Origin: CBDAPE01 sp965198325
Lineage (GTDB): Bacteria > Pseudomonadota > Alphaproteobacteria > UBA828 > JAPUJA01
Assembly: GCA_965198325.1 (NCBI GenBank)
Contig: CBDAPE010000014.1
Span: 1 to 64,000 of the forward strand
Direction of reading: 5' to 3'
Length of the DNA stretch: 64,000 nt
Made by a program: the position numbers and the translations under genes. The notes under the pieces are model-generated. The model made no database searches. It was not told the DNA's origin and was given only the letters and a program-made list of their open reading frames with translations. Shown here piece after piece: positions 16,811 through 26,418 of the stretch (positions within the stretch are counted from its first letter, which is position 1; each line of letters begins with the position of its first letter).

Positions 16811-17721
16811 TTAGCCCGTCTCGGGTCGCTTGATCGAGACCGTATCCAGCATCACCAAGTTGCGCAAAACGGGTCGAACGAACGCACTCACAATCGGCAT
16901 GCGCACAAGCATGCCGATGAATCGCCGCAATCCTCGGTTCTTTTCTTCATAATCATCAAGATTCGTAACGCTCTCCAAACGCTCAATGGTCCGATCCTCG
17001 CAATTGCCGATAAAGCGCGTAATTTCTTGCAATGACGCCAGGGCCAGCGCAACCAGAGAACCGATTCGATGTAATGCGGGTCATTGCCCGTGAGGCGATA
17101 TAACGGGCGGCGGAGTACAAGTGGCAGGTAATGAATCAACCAAGTGCGCGAGTGCGAGTCGTAGGGGACGAGTCGATGCGGCACCTGGTGATAGGCAAGG
17201 CCTCCTGGTTTAAGGACGCGCGCCTCTTCGGCGTAATAAGCCTCCAGTAAGTGAGGCTGAACATGCTCCAGAACCTGTTGGCTGAAGATCACGTCGACGC
17301 TGTCATTATCTAATGGCAAGCGCAGCCCGTCATAGCGCCAAAAGCGTGGCTCGGTGATGCCACATTCGGCAGCAAGCAGCCGGTTCCAATCTTCACAGGG
17401 GGAGCCGGGATCGACGCCATAGATGCCGTGATAACCGATAGCGACGAGGTAAAGAAGAGTCATCCCGCCGCCGCAACCATGATCGAGAATAATCATCTCT
17501 TTGCGTCGGCGGCCCTGCTGCGCCTCGCGCAGGACGGCGAGGATCAGTTCGAGATGAGCAGGAGGCTGGATCTCAGAAGCGCGTGCCGCCGATACAAAGG
17601 ACTCCCAGGGAGCTGTCAACGGATGGCCGGCTTCGTTGGCATTACGGAGAGCGACGATACGTTGCTTGAGTTGGGGCCAGCCAACCGGCGGCGACGTCAA
17701 AATATCGGTTGTTGGCGGCAT
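16811..17721 (-). pseudogene. SAM-dependent methyltransferase, frameshifted near its end
   Basis: A class I methyltransferase. The N-terminal 215 residues or so read normally from MPPTTDILTSPPVGWPQLKQ, with MIILDHGCGGGMTLLYLVAI (motif I), VDVIFSQQVLEHVQPHLLEA (motif III/IV) and ARVLKPGGLAYHQVPHRLVP. At about 17060-17075 the coding frame changes: the continuation SLVALALASLQEITRFIGNC, then EDRTIERLESVTNLDDYEEK, to the TAA at 16811 lies in another frame, and staying in the first frame gives an unnatural Arg/Cys-rich tail. Last gene of the rfbB-rfbA-nusG-like operon, starting 4 bp after the nusG-like stop. Confidence 0.7.
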
Positions 17722-17724
17722 CCT

Positions 17725-18222
17725 TCAAACCGCCTCGATGTCCGTATTCGGCACGGTGACCCGGACTTCGCGACCCATGAGCCGAAGGAAGATCATGACC
17801 CGCTCGTCATCGTTCTCAGTGTGGAAGATTCCCTCGAGATCGGCAAACGGCCCTTCGAGGATGCGCACCTGGTCTCCCGACTTGAACGCACCGACCGCGA
17901 GATCGAAGCAGCCATCGTCGCCCGCCCGCGCTATCAGATTGTCCATGATCCCATCGGACACGGGCCGCGGCCCCGTATCGCCTCCGACCAGATGGTTCAC
18001 GCCAAAGGTCGAGAGGATAGGACGCCACTGGTCTGCCGACAGATCGATCCGTACGAACAGGTAGCGAGGGAACAGGGGCCGCATGACCGTCTCGACCCGC
18101 CGGGCATGGCGACGCTTTCGCCGGTAAAGCGGCAGCCAGGTCTCGTATCCCTGGCGCTCGAGATTGACCCTGGCGCGTGCCTCGCCCTGGGCGTGGGTAT
18201 GGACGACGTACCAGTGTTGCAT
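17725..18222 (-). CDS. NusG/RfaH-like transcription antitermination factor
   Basis: A 165-residue specialised NusG paralogue. The NGN domain is MQHWYVVHTHAQGEARARVN to about residue 105, with RPLFPRYLFVRID. The KOW region is at VGAFKSGDQVRILEGPFADL, then EGIFHTENDDERVMIFLRLM. Such factors bind paused RNA polymerase at long polysaccharide operons and suppress early termination. The start is ATG 18222; a GGGGGAG site ends two bases before it, so the adjacent GTG is an alternative. It sits inside the rfbBA operon, consistent with controlling this island. No ops-like site was recognised. Confidence 0.85.
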   Translation of the reverse strand: MQHWYVVHTHAQGEARARVNLERQGYETWLPLYRRKRRHARRVETVMRPLFPRYLFVRIDLSADQWRPILSTFGVNHLVGGDTGPRPVSDGIMDNLIARAGDDGCFDLAVGAFKSGDQVRILEGPFADLEGIFHTENDDERVMIFLRLMGREVRVTVPNTDIEAV

Positions 18223-18317
18223 CACTCCCCCAAACCGGTCGGCGATTCCGACCGATCGACCGCCTCGCATTTGTATTTTACCGCGACCTGCGCGCCCCCC
18301 GAAAGCCCGCGAGCAAT

Positions 18318-19187
18318 CTAGGTCACGATCCGCAGCATATAGCGACCGTAGTCGGACGCCACCTGGGCTTCGGCCAGGCGGACGAACTGGGGCTCGTCGA
18401 TCAGGCCCTTGGCCAACGCTATTTCCTCGGGGCAGGCAACCAGACGGCCATCTCGCTGTTCGACCCCCGCGACAAAATTGGCGGCCGCCAGCAACGTGTC
18501 GGCCGTGCCCGCATCGAACCATGTGATCGGCGGACCCAGAAGCATCACCCGCAAGTCGCCGCCCTCCAGATAAATCCGGTTGACGGTCGTGATTTCAAGC
18601 TCCCCCCGCGTCGAGGGGGTGACCTGGCGAGCGATATCGACGACCCGGTTATCGTAGAAGTAGAGCCCGGGCACAGCCAGAGTGGAACGCGGATTTTCGG
18701 GCTTCTCTTCAAGACTTATGGCGCGCCCAGTATCATCGACCTGAACGACGCCGAAATGCTCCGGATCGTCGACGGGATAGCCGAAGATCGTGGCGCCGCG
18801 TTCCAGCGCCACCGCCTCACCCAGCAACGAATCAAAGCCGTCGCCGTGAAAAATGTTATTACCCAGAACGAGAGCGACGGGATCGCCGTTTATGAAGGAT
18901 TCGCCGATCAGGAATGCCTCCGCGATCCCGCTCGGTGTGAGCTGTTCGCCATATTCGATCGTGACGCCCCATTGTGACCCGTCCCCCAACAGGGTTTGAA
19001 AATGGGCGCGTTCTTCGGGACGCGCGATCACGAGGAGTCGGGTGATCCCCGCCTGCATCAGGGTGCACACCGGATGATAAACCATGGGCTTGTCATAGAC
19101 AGGCAGGAGCTGCTTACTCACGCACAGTGTCGACGGATAGAGCCGGGTGCTTTCGCCGCCTGCGAGAACGATGCCTTTTTCGATCAT
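18318..19187 (-). CDS. rfbA: Glucose-1-phosphate thymidylyltransferase
   Basis: Makes dTDP-glucose from dTTP and glucose-1-phosphate. 289 residues from MIEKGIVLAGGESTRLYPST. The loop differs from the usual GGSGTRLYP by Ser at the second glycine. SKQLLPVYDKPM carries the catalytic Lys, LVLGNNIFHGDGF and EITTVNRIYLEGGDL are family blocks, and TWFDAGTADTLLAAANFV is the end signature. ATG overlaps the rfbB stop (ATGA). Ends in TAG, as do many intact genes here. rfbC and rfbD are not in the window. Confidence 0.93.
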   Translation of the reverse strand: MIEKGIVLAGGESTRLYPSTLCVSKQLLPVYDKPMVYHPVCTLMQAGITRLLVIARPEERAHFQTLLGDGSQWGVTIEYGEQLTPSGIAEAFLIGESFINGDPVALVLGNNIFHGDGFDSLLGEAVALERGATIFGYPVDDPEHFGVVQVDDTGRAISLEEKPENPRSTLAVPGLYFYDNRVVDIARQVTPSTRGELEITTVNRIYLEGGDLRVMLLGPPITWFDAGTADTLLAAANFVAGVEQRDGRLVACPEEIALAKGLIDEPQFVRLAEAQVASDYGRYMLRIVT

Positions 19188-20287
19188 ACCTCTAAACCCG
19201 GCGCCCGCTCGGCGGCGAAACGGCCGAGCCGCTCTCCCCGATAGCCCCCCGTCTGCTGAACCTGCCGACACCAATCCACGTGATCGAGATACCAACGGAC
19301 CGTAGCTGCGATGCCGCTCTCAAACGACTCCCGTGGCTGCCACCCCAATTCGCGGCGGATCGTGCTCGAATCCACGGCATAACGTTGGTCGTGCCCTGGC
19401 CGGTCCTCGACAAACTCGATCTGCTCGGCGTAGGAGTACCCATTTTCCCGAGGCTTTTCGGCATCCAACAACGCACAAATCGTCTGGACTATTTCGAGAT
19501 TGGTTTTTTCGGCGCCGGCACCAATCGGATAGACGCGACCAATCTCGCCCTTCTCGGCGACCAATCGCAACGCCCGGCAATGATCATCAACGAACAGCCA
19601 GTCGCGCACGTTCTGGCCGTCGCCATAAATCGGCAAGGGCTTGCCGGCAACTGCGTTCAGTATCATCAACGGGACAAGCTTCTCGGGATACTGATAGGGA
19701 CCGTAATTATTGGATGAATGGGTTGTCACCACGGGCAGGCCGTAGGTCTTATGCCAGGCCCGCACTAGATGATCGGACGCCGCCTTGCTGGCGTTATAGG
19801 GCGAGTTCGGCCGATAGGGCGATTCTTCATCAAAGGCACCTTCCGCATCGAGCGAGCCATAGACCTCGTCCGTCGAGACATGATTGAAGCAGAACGGCAC
19901 GCCACCATCGTGACGACCGCGCCAGTAGTCCAGCGCGGCTTCGAGCAAGACATAGCTGCCCTCTATATTCGTCTTCATGAAAACCGCCGGCGTATCAATC
20001 GACCGATCGACATGGGTTTCGGCCGCCAGATGGAAAACGGTGTCGGGCCGATAGCGCTCGAACAGGTCCCGGAGAGCGGGACCGTCGCAAATATCGGTTT
20101 GTTCGAAATGGTAGTGTGGTGACTGAGCCACCGGTTCGAGCGAGCCGAGATTTCCAGCGTAGGTCAGTTTGTCGACCACGACGACCTCGGATTCGGTCTC
20201 GACCACGAGTTGGCGAACCAGAGCGGAGCCGATGAAGCCGGCACTACCAGTAACCAGATAGACCCCCGCTTTCGATTGAGTTGTCAT
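19184..20287 (-). CDS. rfbB: dTDP-glucose 4,6-dehydratase
   Basis: Second enzyme of dTDP-deoxysugar synthesis, an extended SDR of 367 residues. NAD site VTGSAGFIGSALVRQLV; FHLAAETHVDRSID is the RmlB signature; the catalytic pair is in SPYNASKAASDHLVRAW; NNYGPYQYPEKLVPLMI and GDGQNVRDWLFVDDHCRALR are also typical. First gene of the minus-strand unit rfbB-rfbA-nusG-like-methyltransferase. Its start faces legB across about 200 bp, which must hold divergent promoters. Confidence 0.95.
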   Translation of the reverse strand: MTTQSKAGVYLVTGSAGFIGSALVRQLVVETESEVVVVDKLTYAGNLGSLEPVAQSPHYHFEQTDICDGPALRDLFERYRPDTVFHLAAETHVDRSIDTPAVFMKTNIEGSYVLLEAALDYWRGRHDGGVPFCFNHVSTDEVYGSLDAEGAFDEESPYRPNSPYNASKAASDHLVRAWHKTYGLPVVTTHSSNNYGPYQYPEKLVPLMILNAVAGKPLPIYGDGQNVRDWLFVDDHCRALRLVAEKGEIGRVYPIGAGAEKTNLEIVQTICALLDAEKPRENGYSYAEQIEFVEDRPGHDQRYAVDSSTIRRELGWQPRESFESGIAATVRWYLDHVDWCRQVQQTGGYRGERLGRFAAERAPGLEV

Positions 20288-20489
20288 GGCTCATGGTCCG
20301 GAAATGATTGGTCGAGTCCCCCGCGACAACCGAGGGCGGCGCGGATCATAACGCGAAAGCCCGGGGCGCCGAAAGCGGCAGGTTCAACAATTTTGCGCCG
20401 CTACAATGCGTCAACCGGCTTCGATGCGACCGGGCTGTGCTATGCTGACGCCGCCTCCAGGGGCCGGACGGAGACTCGAGGAAGCGAGA

Positions 20490-21497
20490 ATGGCTTATCG
20501 TGGGCAGCGGGTGTTGATGACGGGAGCCGACGGCTTCATCGGTTCGCATCTGGCGGAGCGGCTCGCGGCCGAGGGCGCCAAGGTGACGGCGCTCGCGCTC
20601 TATAATGCGCATGACAGCTACGGCTGGCTCGATGATCTTCCCGCCGATCTCCGGGACAGCATGACGCTCGTTCGTGGCGACATCCGCGACGCGGGGTTCA
20701 TGTCTCGGCTCGTCGCCGGACAGGCCATCGTGTTTCACCTGGCGGCCCTCATTGCAATTCCTCACTCCTACGACGCGCCTCAGTCCTATGTCGATGTCAA
20801 TGTCACGGGAACGCTCAACCTTCTTGAGGCGGCCCGGGCGTCGGGGGTCGAGCGTATCGTTCAGACCTCGACGAGCGAGGTGTACGGTACCGCCCAGGTC
20901 GAGCCCATAAACGAGGACCACCCGTTACAGGGGCAATCACCCTATTCGGCAAGCAAGATTGGCGCGGATATGTTGTGCGAAGCCTTCGCCAAGTCGTTTG
21001 ACCTGTCCGTCGTTACGCTGCGCCCGTTCAACACTTACGGTCCTCGCCAAAGCGAGCGGGCCGTGATCGCGAGCACGATTCGTCAACTGCTCGATCCCGC
21101 CTGTCCAGCGATTGCCATCGGCGACCTGACGCCCCGGCGAGACTTCAATTATGTCGATGATTGTGTCGAGGCGTTTCGCTGTGCCGGCATCACCAAGGAC
21201 TTGACACCCGGTTCCGCCTACAATGCGGGCACGGGAATCGCCGTCACGATCGGGGAAATGGTCGAGACGCTCCGTGCGATCACGGGCAGCAACAAGCCCG
21301 TCGAGCCGGAGACAACGCGCTACCGCCCGGTTAATTCCGAGGTCCGGGCGCTTCTCGCCGACAGCCGGCGGTTTGCCGACGCAACCGGTTGGTCGCCCAA
21401 GGTCGAATTCGAGGAGGGCTTGCGTCGGACCGTCGGGTGGTGGCGACAACGCCTTGAATCCGGCCGTGTGCGGCCGAGCGCTGCATACCTGACCTGA
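20490..21497 (+). CDS. legB: NAD-dependent 4,6-dehydratase LegB
   Basis: An extended SDR, 335 residues, that starts legionaminate synthesis by 4,6-dehydration of a nucleotide-GlcNAc. Start ATG 20490 with GAGGAAGCG upstream. Motifs: LMTGADGFIGSHLAERL, YNAHDSYGWLDDLP (a segment characteristic of LegB), FHLAALIAIPHSYDAPQSYV, STSEVYGTAQVEPI, HPLQGQSPYSASKIGADM (YxxxK) and RPFNTYGPRQSERAVI. The frame is intact, unlike legI and legG 10 kb away. The companion aminotransferase (LegC) and acetyltransferase (LegH) are not found in this window. Confidence 0.88.
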   Translation: MAYRGQRVLMTGADGFIGSHLAERLAAEGAKVTALALYNAHDSYGWLDDLPADLRDSMTLVRGDIRDAGFMSRLVAGQAIVFHLAALIAIPHSYDAPQSYVDVNVTGTLNLLEAARASGVERIVQTSTSEVYGTAQVEPINEDHPLQGQSPYSASKIGADMLCEAFAKSFDLSVVTLRPFNTYGPRQSERAVIASTIRQLLDPACPAIAIGDLTPRRDFNYVDDCVEAFRCAGITKDLTPGSAYNAGTGIAVTIGEMVETLRAITGSNKPVEPETTRYRPVNSEVRALLADSRRFADATGWSPKVEFEEGLRRTVGWWRQRLESGRVRPSAAYLT

Positions 21498-21651
21498 TAC
21501 TTTGACGGGTCGTGCCGGCCCCCCATCCGACTTGCCAAGTGCGGAACCGCTCGTGCATAAAGGAATCGCCGAACCGTGAGCGGCACAGCGCGCCAGCCAA
21601 AACGGCCGAGTCGCCCATTTCCGTGAACAATTCGAACGGCATTCTTTCTCG

Positions 21652-22554
21652 ATGACCAAGCGACACGGCTTTTTCGCGCTCAAAGCAGCCTTGTCTGCGG
21701 GGCTGATCTGGTTGCTTCTGAGTCGCATCAAAATTGCCAGTGTGGGCGATCGACTTGTGCAGCTTGCCCCCGCGGCCATTGCTGCGGCAATCGCCGCCCT
21801 GCTCGTCCAGTCCTTACTCGCCACGATTCGCTGGCGCGTCGTCTCGCGCCGGGTCGGCGTGCCCCTCCGGTTTGGCATCGCACTTCGGCTGCTCTTCATC
21901 GGCCTATTCTTCAACCAGGCGCTTATTTCTTCGATCGGCGGCGACGCGGTTCGTGTCTGGTTGCTGCGTTCTTTGTCCGACAACATCGGTCGAGCCATTC
22001 GCAGCGTTGTCATCGACCGCCCGGTCGCGCTCGCCGCCCTTTTTGTGGCGATTGCGGCCGCGCTTCCCTATCTATTCGATTTGATCGCCTCGCCCACAGC
22101 GCGGAGCGGACTTGTCCTGTTGCTGGTGGCGGGCGGCGGTGGCTTCATCATTCTTTTGGGTTTCGATCGTCTGGCTCTCCTGCCGCAGCGCTGGCGCGTG
22201 AGTACGGCGCTTTACGGCTTTACAGCCGACTGCCGCCGGGTCTTTCTTGAACCTGGAACGCTCGGCCCCACACTGGCGCTCTCGATCGTCATCCACGTCC
22301 TTTCCGGCCTTGCGGCCTATGCCGTGGCGCGGGGCGTCGGGGTCGACATCTCGGTGGCCCAGATGGTCGTTCTCATCCCGCCTGTCATTCTCGTCGCAAC
22401 ATTACCGATATCGGTGGCGGGTTGGGGTGTGCGCGAAGGCGCCATGGTTGCAGCACTCGGATTCGTCGGTGTCTCGGCCGGCGATGCCTTCACGATTTCG
22501 GTTATCTTCGGATTTGCACTCGTCGTCATCGCGCTACCGGGCGGCTTTGGTTAG
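21652..22554 (+). CDS. UPF0104/lysylphosphatidylglycerol-synthase-TM-family membrane protein, amber-shortened
   Basis: A 300-residue integral inner-membrane protein of the flippase-like UPF0104 family, with about eight hydrophobic segments. Family-typical stretches are LLFIGLFFNQALISSIGGDA and VRVWLL, and near the C terminus ISVAGWGVREGAMVAALGFV. The frame ends at TAG 22552-22554 after ALPGGFG. Reading through gives 29 more residues (ALWLLGLRRGGQVVIPQTGV and on) to TGA 22642-22644, which overlaps the next ATG (22641) by four bases. That coupling suggests the TAG is a recent Trp-to-amber change and that the ancestral gene ended at 22644. Loss of the short tail may not abolish function. Confidence 0.75.
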   Translation: MTKRHGFFALKAALSAGLIWLLLSRIKIASVGDRLVQLAPAAIAAAIAALLVQSLLATIRWRVVSRRVGVPLRFGIALRLLFIGLFFNQALISSIGGDAVRVWLLRSLSDNIGRAIRSVVIDRPVALAALFVAIAAALPYLFDLIASPTARSGLVLLLVAGGGGFIILLGFDRLALLPQRWRVSTALYGFTADCRRVFLEPGTLGPTLALSIVIHVLSGLAAYAVARGVGVDISVAQMVVLIPPVILVATLPISVAGWGVREGAMVAALGFVGVSAGDAFTISVIFGFALVVIALPGGFG

Positions 22555-22640
22555 GCGCTCTGGCTCCTCGGTCTACGCCGGGGAGGCCAGGTGGTTATCC
22601 CGCAGACGGGCGTCAAGCCCGATCTTCCGACTTCGGCGCA

Positions 22641-24122
22641 ATGACCGGTCCCGATCGCTCCGCTTCGATACCGTCGTATGAGGCTGACGCCCGTGCCTTG
22701 TCGCCGCGCAAGCAACGGATCCGTGAAATTGCCGACCGCACCGCGCCCGACCGGCACCACTGGCTCGCGAAAAACGCCTATTATCACGAGAGCGACTACC
22801 GCTATATGCGGTTTTTGGTGCCTGCCGGTGCCCGGGTGCTCGATCTCGGCTGCGGAACGGGACGGCTGCTGGCCGAGTTAAAACCGTCCCACGGCGTAGG
22901 CGTCGACTTCAGCCAAGCGATGATCGGAATCGCGAACGCTCAGTACCCGGAATTGACGTTTTATGTCGGCGATATCGAGAACGCGGATGATTTGGCGATC
23001 CCGGAGGGACCTTTCGACCTCGTCATTCTATCGGATACGATCGGTTCCCTTGACGACGTCGAATCCTGTTTGAAAAACCTCCAAGGCCTGGTCGGACCCT
23101 CGACCCGCCTTGTCATCTGCTATTACTCTCAGCTCTGGAACCCCATTCTGCGGCTCGCGGAACTGTTCGGCGGAAAGATGTCTCAGGAGCCTCAGAACTG
23201 GCTGTCCTCCGACGATATCGAAGGGATTCTCTTTCTCGCGGGCTACGAAACCATAAAGCGCGAATGGCGCCAGCTCTTGCCGCGTTCAATGCTTGGTCTC
23301 GGCCCGCTCGTCAACAACACGCTCGGAATCTTGCCAATGGTGCGGCGGGCCTGTTTGCGGAACTATCTGGTTGCACGCAGCGTGCACGATCACCGCCGCG
23401 ATAAGCCCTCGACCTCGATCGTCATCCCGTGTCGTAACGAACGCGGAAATATCGAGGCCTGCGTGACCCGAATCCCGGATTTCTGCCCGAATATCGAGGT
23501 TATATTTGTCGAAGGCCATAGCAGTGACGGCACGCTCGAGGAAATTCAGCGTGTGATCGCCGCCTTTCCCGACAAGACCATCAAGCTCATCGTTCAGGAC
23601 GGGCGCGGCAAGGGAGACGCGGTGCGCAAGGGCTTTGCCGAAGCGCGGGGCGATATCTTGATGATTCTCGATGCCGACCTGACGGTCCCTCCCGAGGATC
23701 TGCCAAAATTCTACGAGGCACTGGTCAGCGACAAGGGCGAGTTCATCAATGGATCGCGGTTCGTTTACCCCATGGACAAGGGCGCCATGCGCCGCCTCAA
23801 TACAACGGGCAACCGGTTTTTCGCCCGGCTGTTCACCTGGCTGCTCAACCAACGCCATACGGACACATTGTGCGGCACCAAGGCGCTGTCCCGGGAAAGC
23901 TACGCGCAAATCGCCGCGAACCGACCCTATTTCGGCGATTTCGATCCCTTCGGCGATTTTGACCTTATCTTTGGCGCGGCGAAGATGAACCTCAAGACCG
24001 TCGAAGTGCCCATTCGCTATGCCGAACGGACCTATGGGTCGACCCAGATTTCGCGCTTTCGCCACGGTCTCTTGTTGCTCCGCATGTCGATTTTCGCGTT
24101 TTTCAAGCTCAAGGCGTTCTAG
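22641..24122 (+). CDS. Bifunctional class I methyltransferase / family 2 glycosyltransferase
   Basis: A 493-residue fusion from ATG 22641, which overlaps the read-through end of the preceding gene. Residues about 45-230 are a SAM methyltransferase (ARVLDLGCGTGRLLAELKPS; FDLVILSDTIGSLDDVESCL). Residues about 255-493 are a GT2 glycosyltransferase (STSIVIPCRNERGNIEACVT; VRKGFAEARGDILMILDADL, the DXD-like site; FDLIFGAAKMNLKTVEVPIR), of the dolichyl/undecaprenyl-phosphate sugar transferase type. It may act on a lipid-linked sugar with the upstream flippase-like protein. The frame is clean. Confidence 0.85.
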   Translation: MTGPDRSASIPSYEADARALSPRKQRIREIADRTAPDRHHWLAKNAYYHESDYRYMRFLVPAGARVLDLGCGTGRLLAELKPSHGVGVDFSQAMIGIANAQYPELTFYVGDIENADDLAIPEGPFDLVILSDTIGSLDDVESCLKNLQGLVGPSTRLVICYYSQLWNPILRLAELFGGKMSQEPQNWLSSDDIEGILFLAGYETIKREWRQLLPRSMLGLGPLVNNTLGILPMVRRACLRNYLVARSVHDHRRDKPSTSIVIPCRNERGNIEACVTRIPDFCPNIEVIFVEGHSSDGTLEEIQRVIAAFPDKTIKLIVQDGRGKGDAVRKGFAEARGDILMILDADLTVPPEDLPKFYEALVSDKGEFINGSRFVYPMDKGAMRRLNTTGNRFFARLFTWLLNQRHTDTLCGTKALSRESYAQIAANRPYFGDFDPFGDFDLIFGAAKMNLKTVEVPIRYAERTYGSTQISRFRHGLLLLRMSIFAFFKLKAF

Positions 24123-24124
24123 CG

Positions 24125-24850
24125 GTGGACGCGGAGCGCCTCCGGGCCTACCGCACGATCTGGGAGCGAAAACCGGTACTGCGGGCCATTTACGCCGATT
24201 ACCACCGGCGGATCGCCGCCGCCTGCCGGCCGGGACAGACGCTCGAGATCGGAGGCGGCTCGGGAAATCTGCGAGCCTTCTTGGATGGTGTGATCAGCAG
24301 CGATATCCAGCCGGCTCCCTGGCTCGATCTCGTGGCCGACGCTCAGGGCCTGCCGGTCGCCGCCGAAAGCCTCGACAATATCGTTTTGATCGACGTGCTC
24401 CATCATGTGGAACGTCCCCGGCGTTTCTTCGCGGAGGCCGCGCGCGTCCTGAAACCCGGGGGACGGATCGTGATGATCGAGCCGGCGATCACCCCCCTGA
24501 GTGCGCCGGTGTACAGGTGGTTCCATCCCGAGCCGGTCGACATGACCGCCAATCCGCTGACGGATGACGAGCCCAACCCGGCACGCGACCCCTACGACGC
24601 CAACCAGGCAATCCCGACCCTGCTGTTTCGCCGCGCGTCCGGGCGATTCAACCGGACCTTTCCCGGCCTGACGTCGCGCGAGGTTCGGTTCCTCAGTCTG
24701 CTGGCCTATCCGCTCTCCGGCGGATTTCGCTCTTGGAGCCTGATCCCCGCGATCGCCGTTGGACCGCTACTCGCCCTCGAATCCTTGCTCGGCCCGGTCC
24801 TGGGTCCGATGATGGGATTTCGGTTTTTCGTGGTGATCGAGAGGCGGTGA
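24125..24850 (+). CDS. Class I SAM-dependent methyltransferase
   Basis: A 241-residue methyltransferase starting at GTG 24125, two bases after the preceding stop, so in the same operon. Motif I is QTLEIGGGSGNLRAFLDGVI, the post-I acid is in SSDIQPAPWLDLVADAQGLP, and IVLIDVLHHVERPRRFFAEA and ARVLKPGGRIVMIEPAITPL follow. A C-terminal hydrophobic segment (LIPAIAVGPLLALESLLGPV) suggests membrane association, fitting a glycolipid substrate. Last intact gene of this plus-strand group. Confidence 0.85.
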   Translation: MDAERLRAYRTIWERKPVLRAIYADYHRRIAAACRPGQTLEIGGGSGNLRAFLDGVISSDIQPAPWLDLVADAQGLPVAAESLDNIVLIDVLHHVERPRRFFAEAARVLKPGGRIVMIEPAITPLSAPVYRWFHPEPVDMTANPLTDDEPNPARDPYDANQAIPTLLFRRASGRFNRTFPGLTSREVRFLSLLAYPLSGGFRSWSLIPAIAVGPLLALESLLGPVLGPMMGFRFFVVIERR

Positions 24851-24879
24851 ACGGTCCGTTTTCGGTCCGCAAATATTTG

Positions 24880-26418
24880 TCACGTCTTGATCATGAAGTT
24901 TACGGCCAGAAAAGGCGGCATGTTTTCGTGCGCGGCATCTCCACCTGTGGATCCAGTGGTCTGAGCCGCCACTTGGCTACTAGATCCTCCGTTGACTTGG
25001 TAAGTCGACGTTTGGTTCGCGCCGGACGGCACAGAATGAGTATGCGAAGGCATTTCGCTCTCCGTGAGCTGATGCGTTGCCGCTCCACCGGTATCTCCGA
25101 GCAAACGGTTCGACAATCCCGAACCTTGGCCAACGCCAATCGGCGCACGCCCTCGCAGGTCAGGGAGATTGAAGGTTGTCGAGCCATCACCGGCGCCGAA
25201 CGTCGTACCGATCGCAGTAAAGAGATCGGAGAATGTCGTCCGGCTGATCGCCGACCCGTCGCAAAATTTCCATCCTGAAGGGGCCGTCGATCCACCGTAC
25301 ATCGTGATTGCGCCAGTCGGTACAATCGCCTCGGTGTCGACGGCCACGCCGTTCACGTAGACGCTTTCGACGTTTAGGGCTCCGTCGCCCTTGTCGCCGC
25401 CCGTCGGCGTGCCGACCAAAACACCGCCGCCATCGATCTACAATTTGCCGCTTGGCGTGGAAGTGCCGATGCCCACAGCATCCGCGCTCGCGTCGGCGAA
25501 AATCAGGTTTGCGTCAGTATCGCCCTCAACGCGGAAGTCGGAATCGCCGCCATCCTCGTTGAACACGGCGTCGCCGCGAACGTCGAGCTTTGCGGCTGGC
25601 GAACCGGTCCCGATGCCAACTTTTTCGGTCCCTGCGTCACAGAAAAGGATGTCTTCATTTGTGTCGCCGTGGACACGGAACTTAGCATTGCGCTTCGCAG
25701 GGTTCACGATAATTTCGTTGAGTCTCCATGACTGCGCTTGCTGAGCGTTGGAGCCGTCCAAAGTGTAGAGACGCATGGTGTCGTTGCCATGCTGGTAACG
25801 AAAGAACGCAGGAATGTCGTGCTCCTCGTCTGCAAAGACGATGTAGCCATCCTTGTTTTTCTTCGAGTAAATCGAGATTCCGCAATCGTCGAGATTCTCC
25901 GGTGACTCGACGATGTTTTCAACAACGAGTTCGTCCGCCCGCTCGCTTGGTGTAATTGTGCCGAATGTTGCTGACTGAATATGCAGCTTGCCTTTGGGTG
26001 TTGCAGTACCGATGCCTACACTGTCTGCGCTGGCGTCGGCGACGACCAAATTAGTATCCGTGTCACCTTCAACCCGGAAATCGTTGTCGCCGCCGTCCTC
26101 GTTGAACACCGCGTCGCCACGTACATCGAGTTTAGCTCCCGGCGTCGCCGTCCCAATGCTCACCTTATCCGTGCTGGCGTCGGCGACAATCAAATTAGCG
26201 TCGGTGTCTCCTTCGACCCGAAAGTCATTGTCATCACCGTCCTCGTTAAATACAGCGGCCCCCCGAACATCAAGCTCTGCCCCGGGGGTCGCGGTGTTTA
26301 CGCCAACTTTGGCGTTACCCGCGTCGACAACTAGAACATTGGAGTTGGTCGCGTCCTGAGTCGTGACGGTTGAACCGGTATCCGGCACGATGAAATCTGT
26401 TGGAGTCGTGGTAGCCAT
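24880..26418 (-). pseudogene. Tail-fibre-like protein with collar domain, interrupted by an amber codon
   Basis: A single frame of 512 codons with one in-frame TAG at 25440-25438. Before it are 326 residues beginning MATTTPTDFIVPDTGSTVTT, built from about 48-residue repeats of the type KVGIGTATPGAKLDVRGDAV, then FNEDGGDNDFRVEGDTDANL (starting near 26310, 26166 and 25623, plus a diverged unit). After it come a short linker and a phage tail-collar domain (IVPTGAITMYGGSTAPSGWK, FNLPDLRGRAPIGVGQ). The amber falls in SGKL-stop-IDGGG, where Gln (CAG) is the simplest ancestor. A GGGAG site precedes the ATG. The gene stands alone, with no phage neighbours, so it may be a surface fibre rather than prophage. 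Read-through cannot be excluded. Confidence 0.72.

Noticed and set aside
24880..26418. Prophage
   Set aside because: Only one fibre/collar gene is present; no capsid, terminase, integrase or lysis genes occur nearby.
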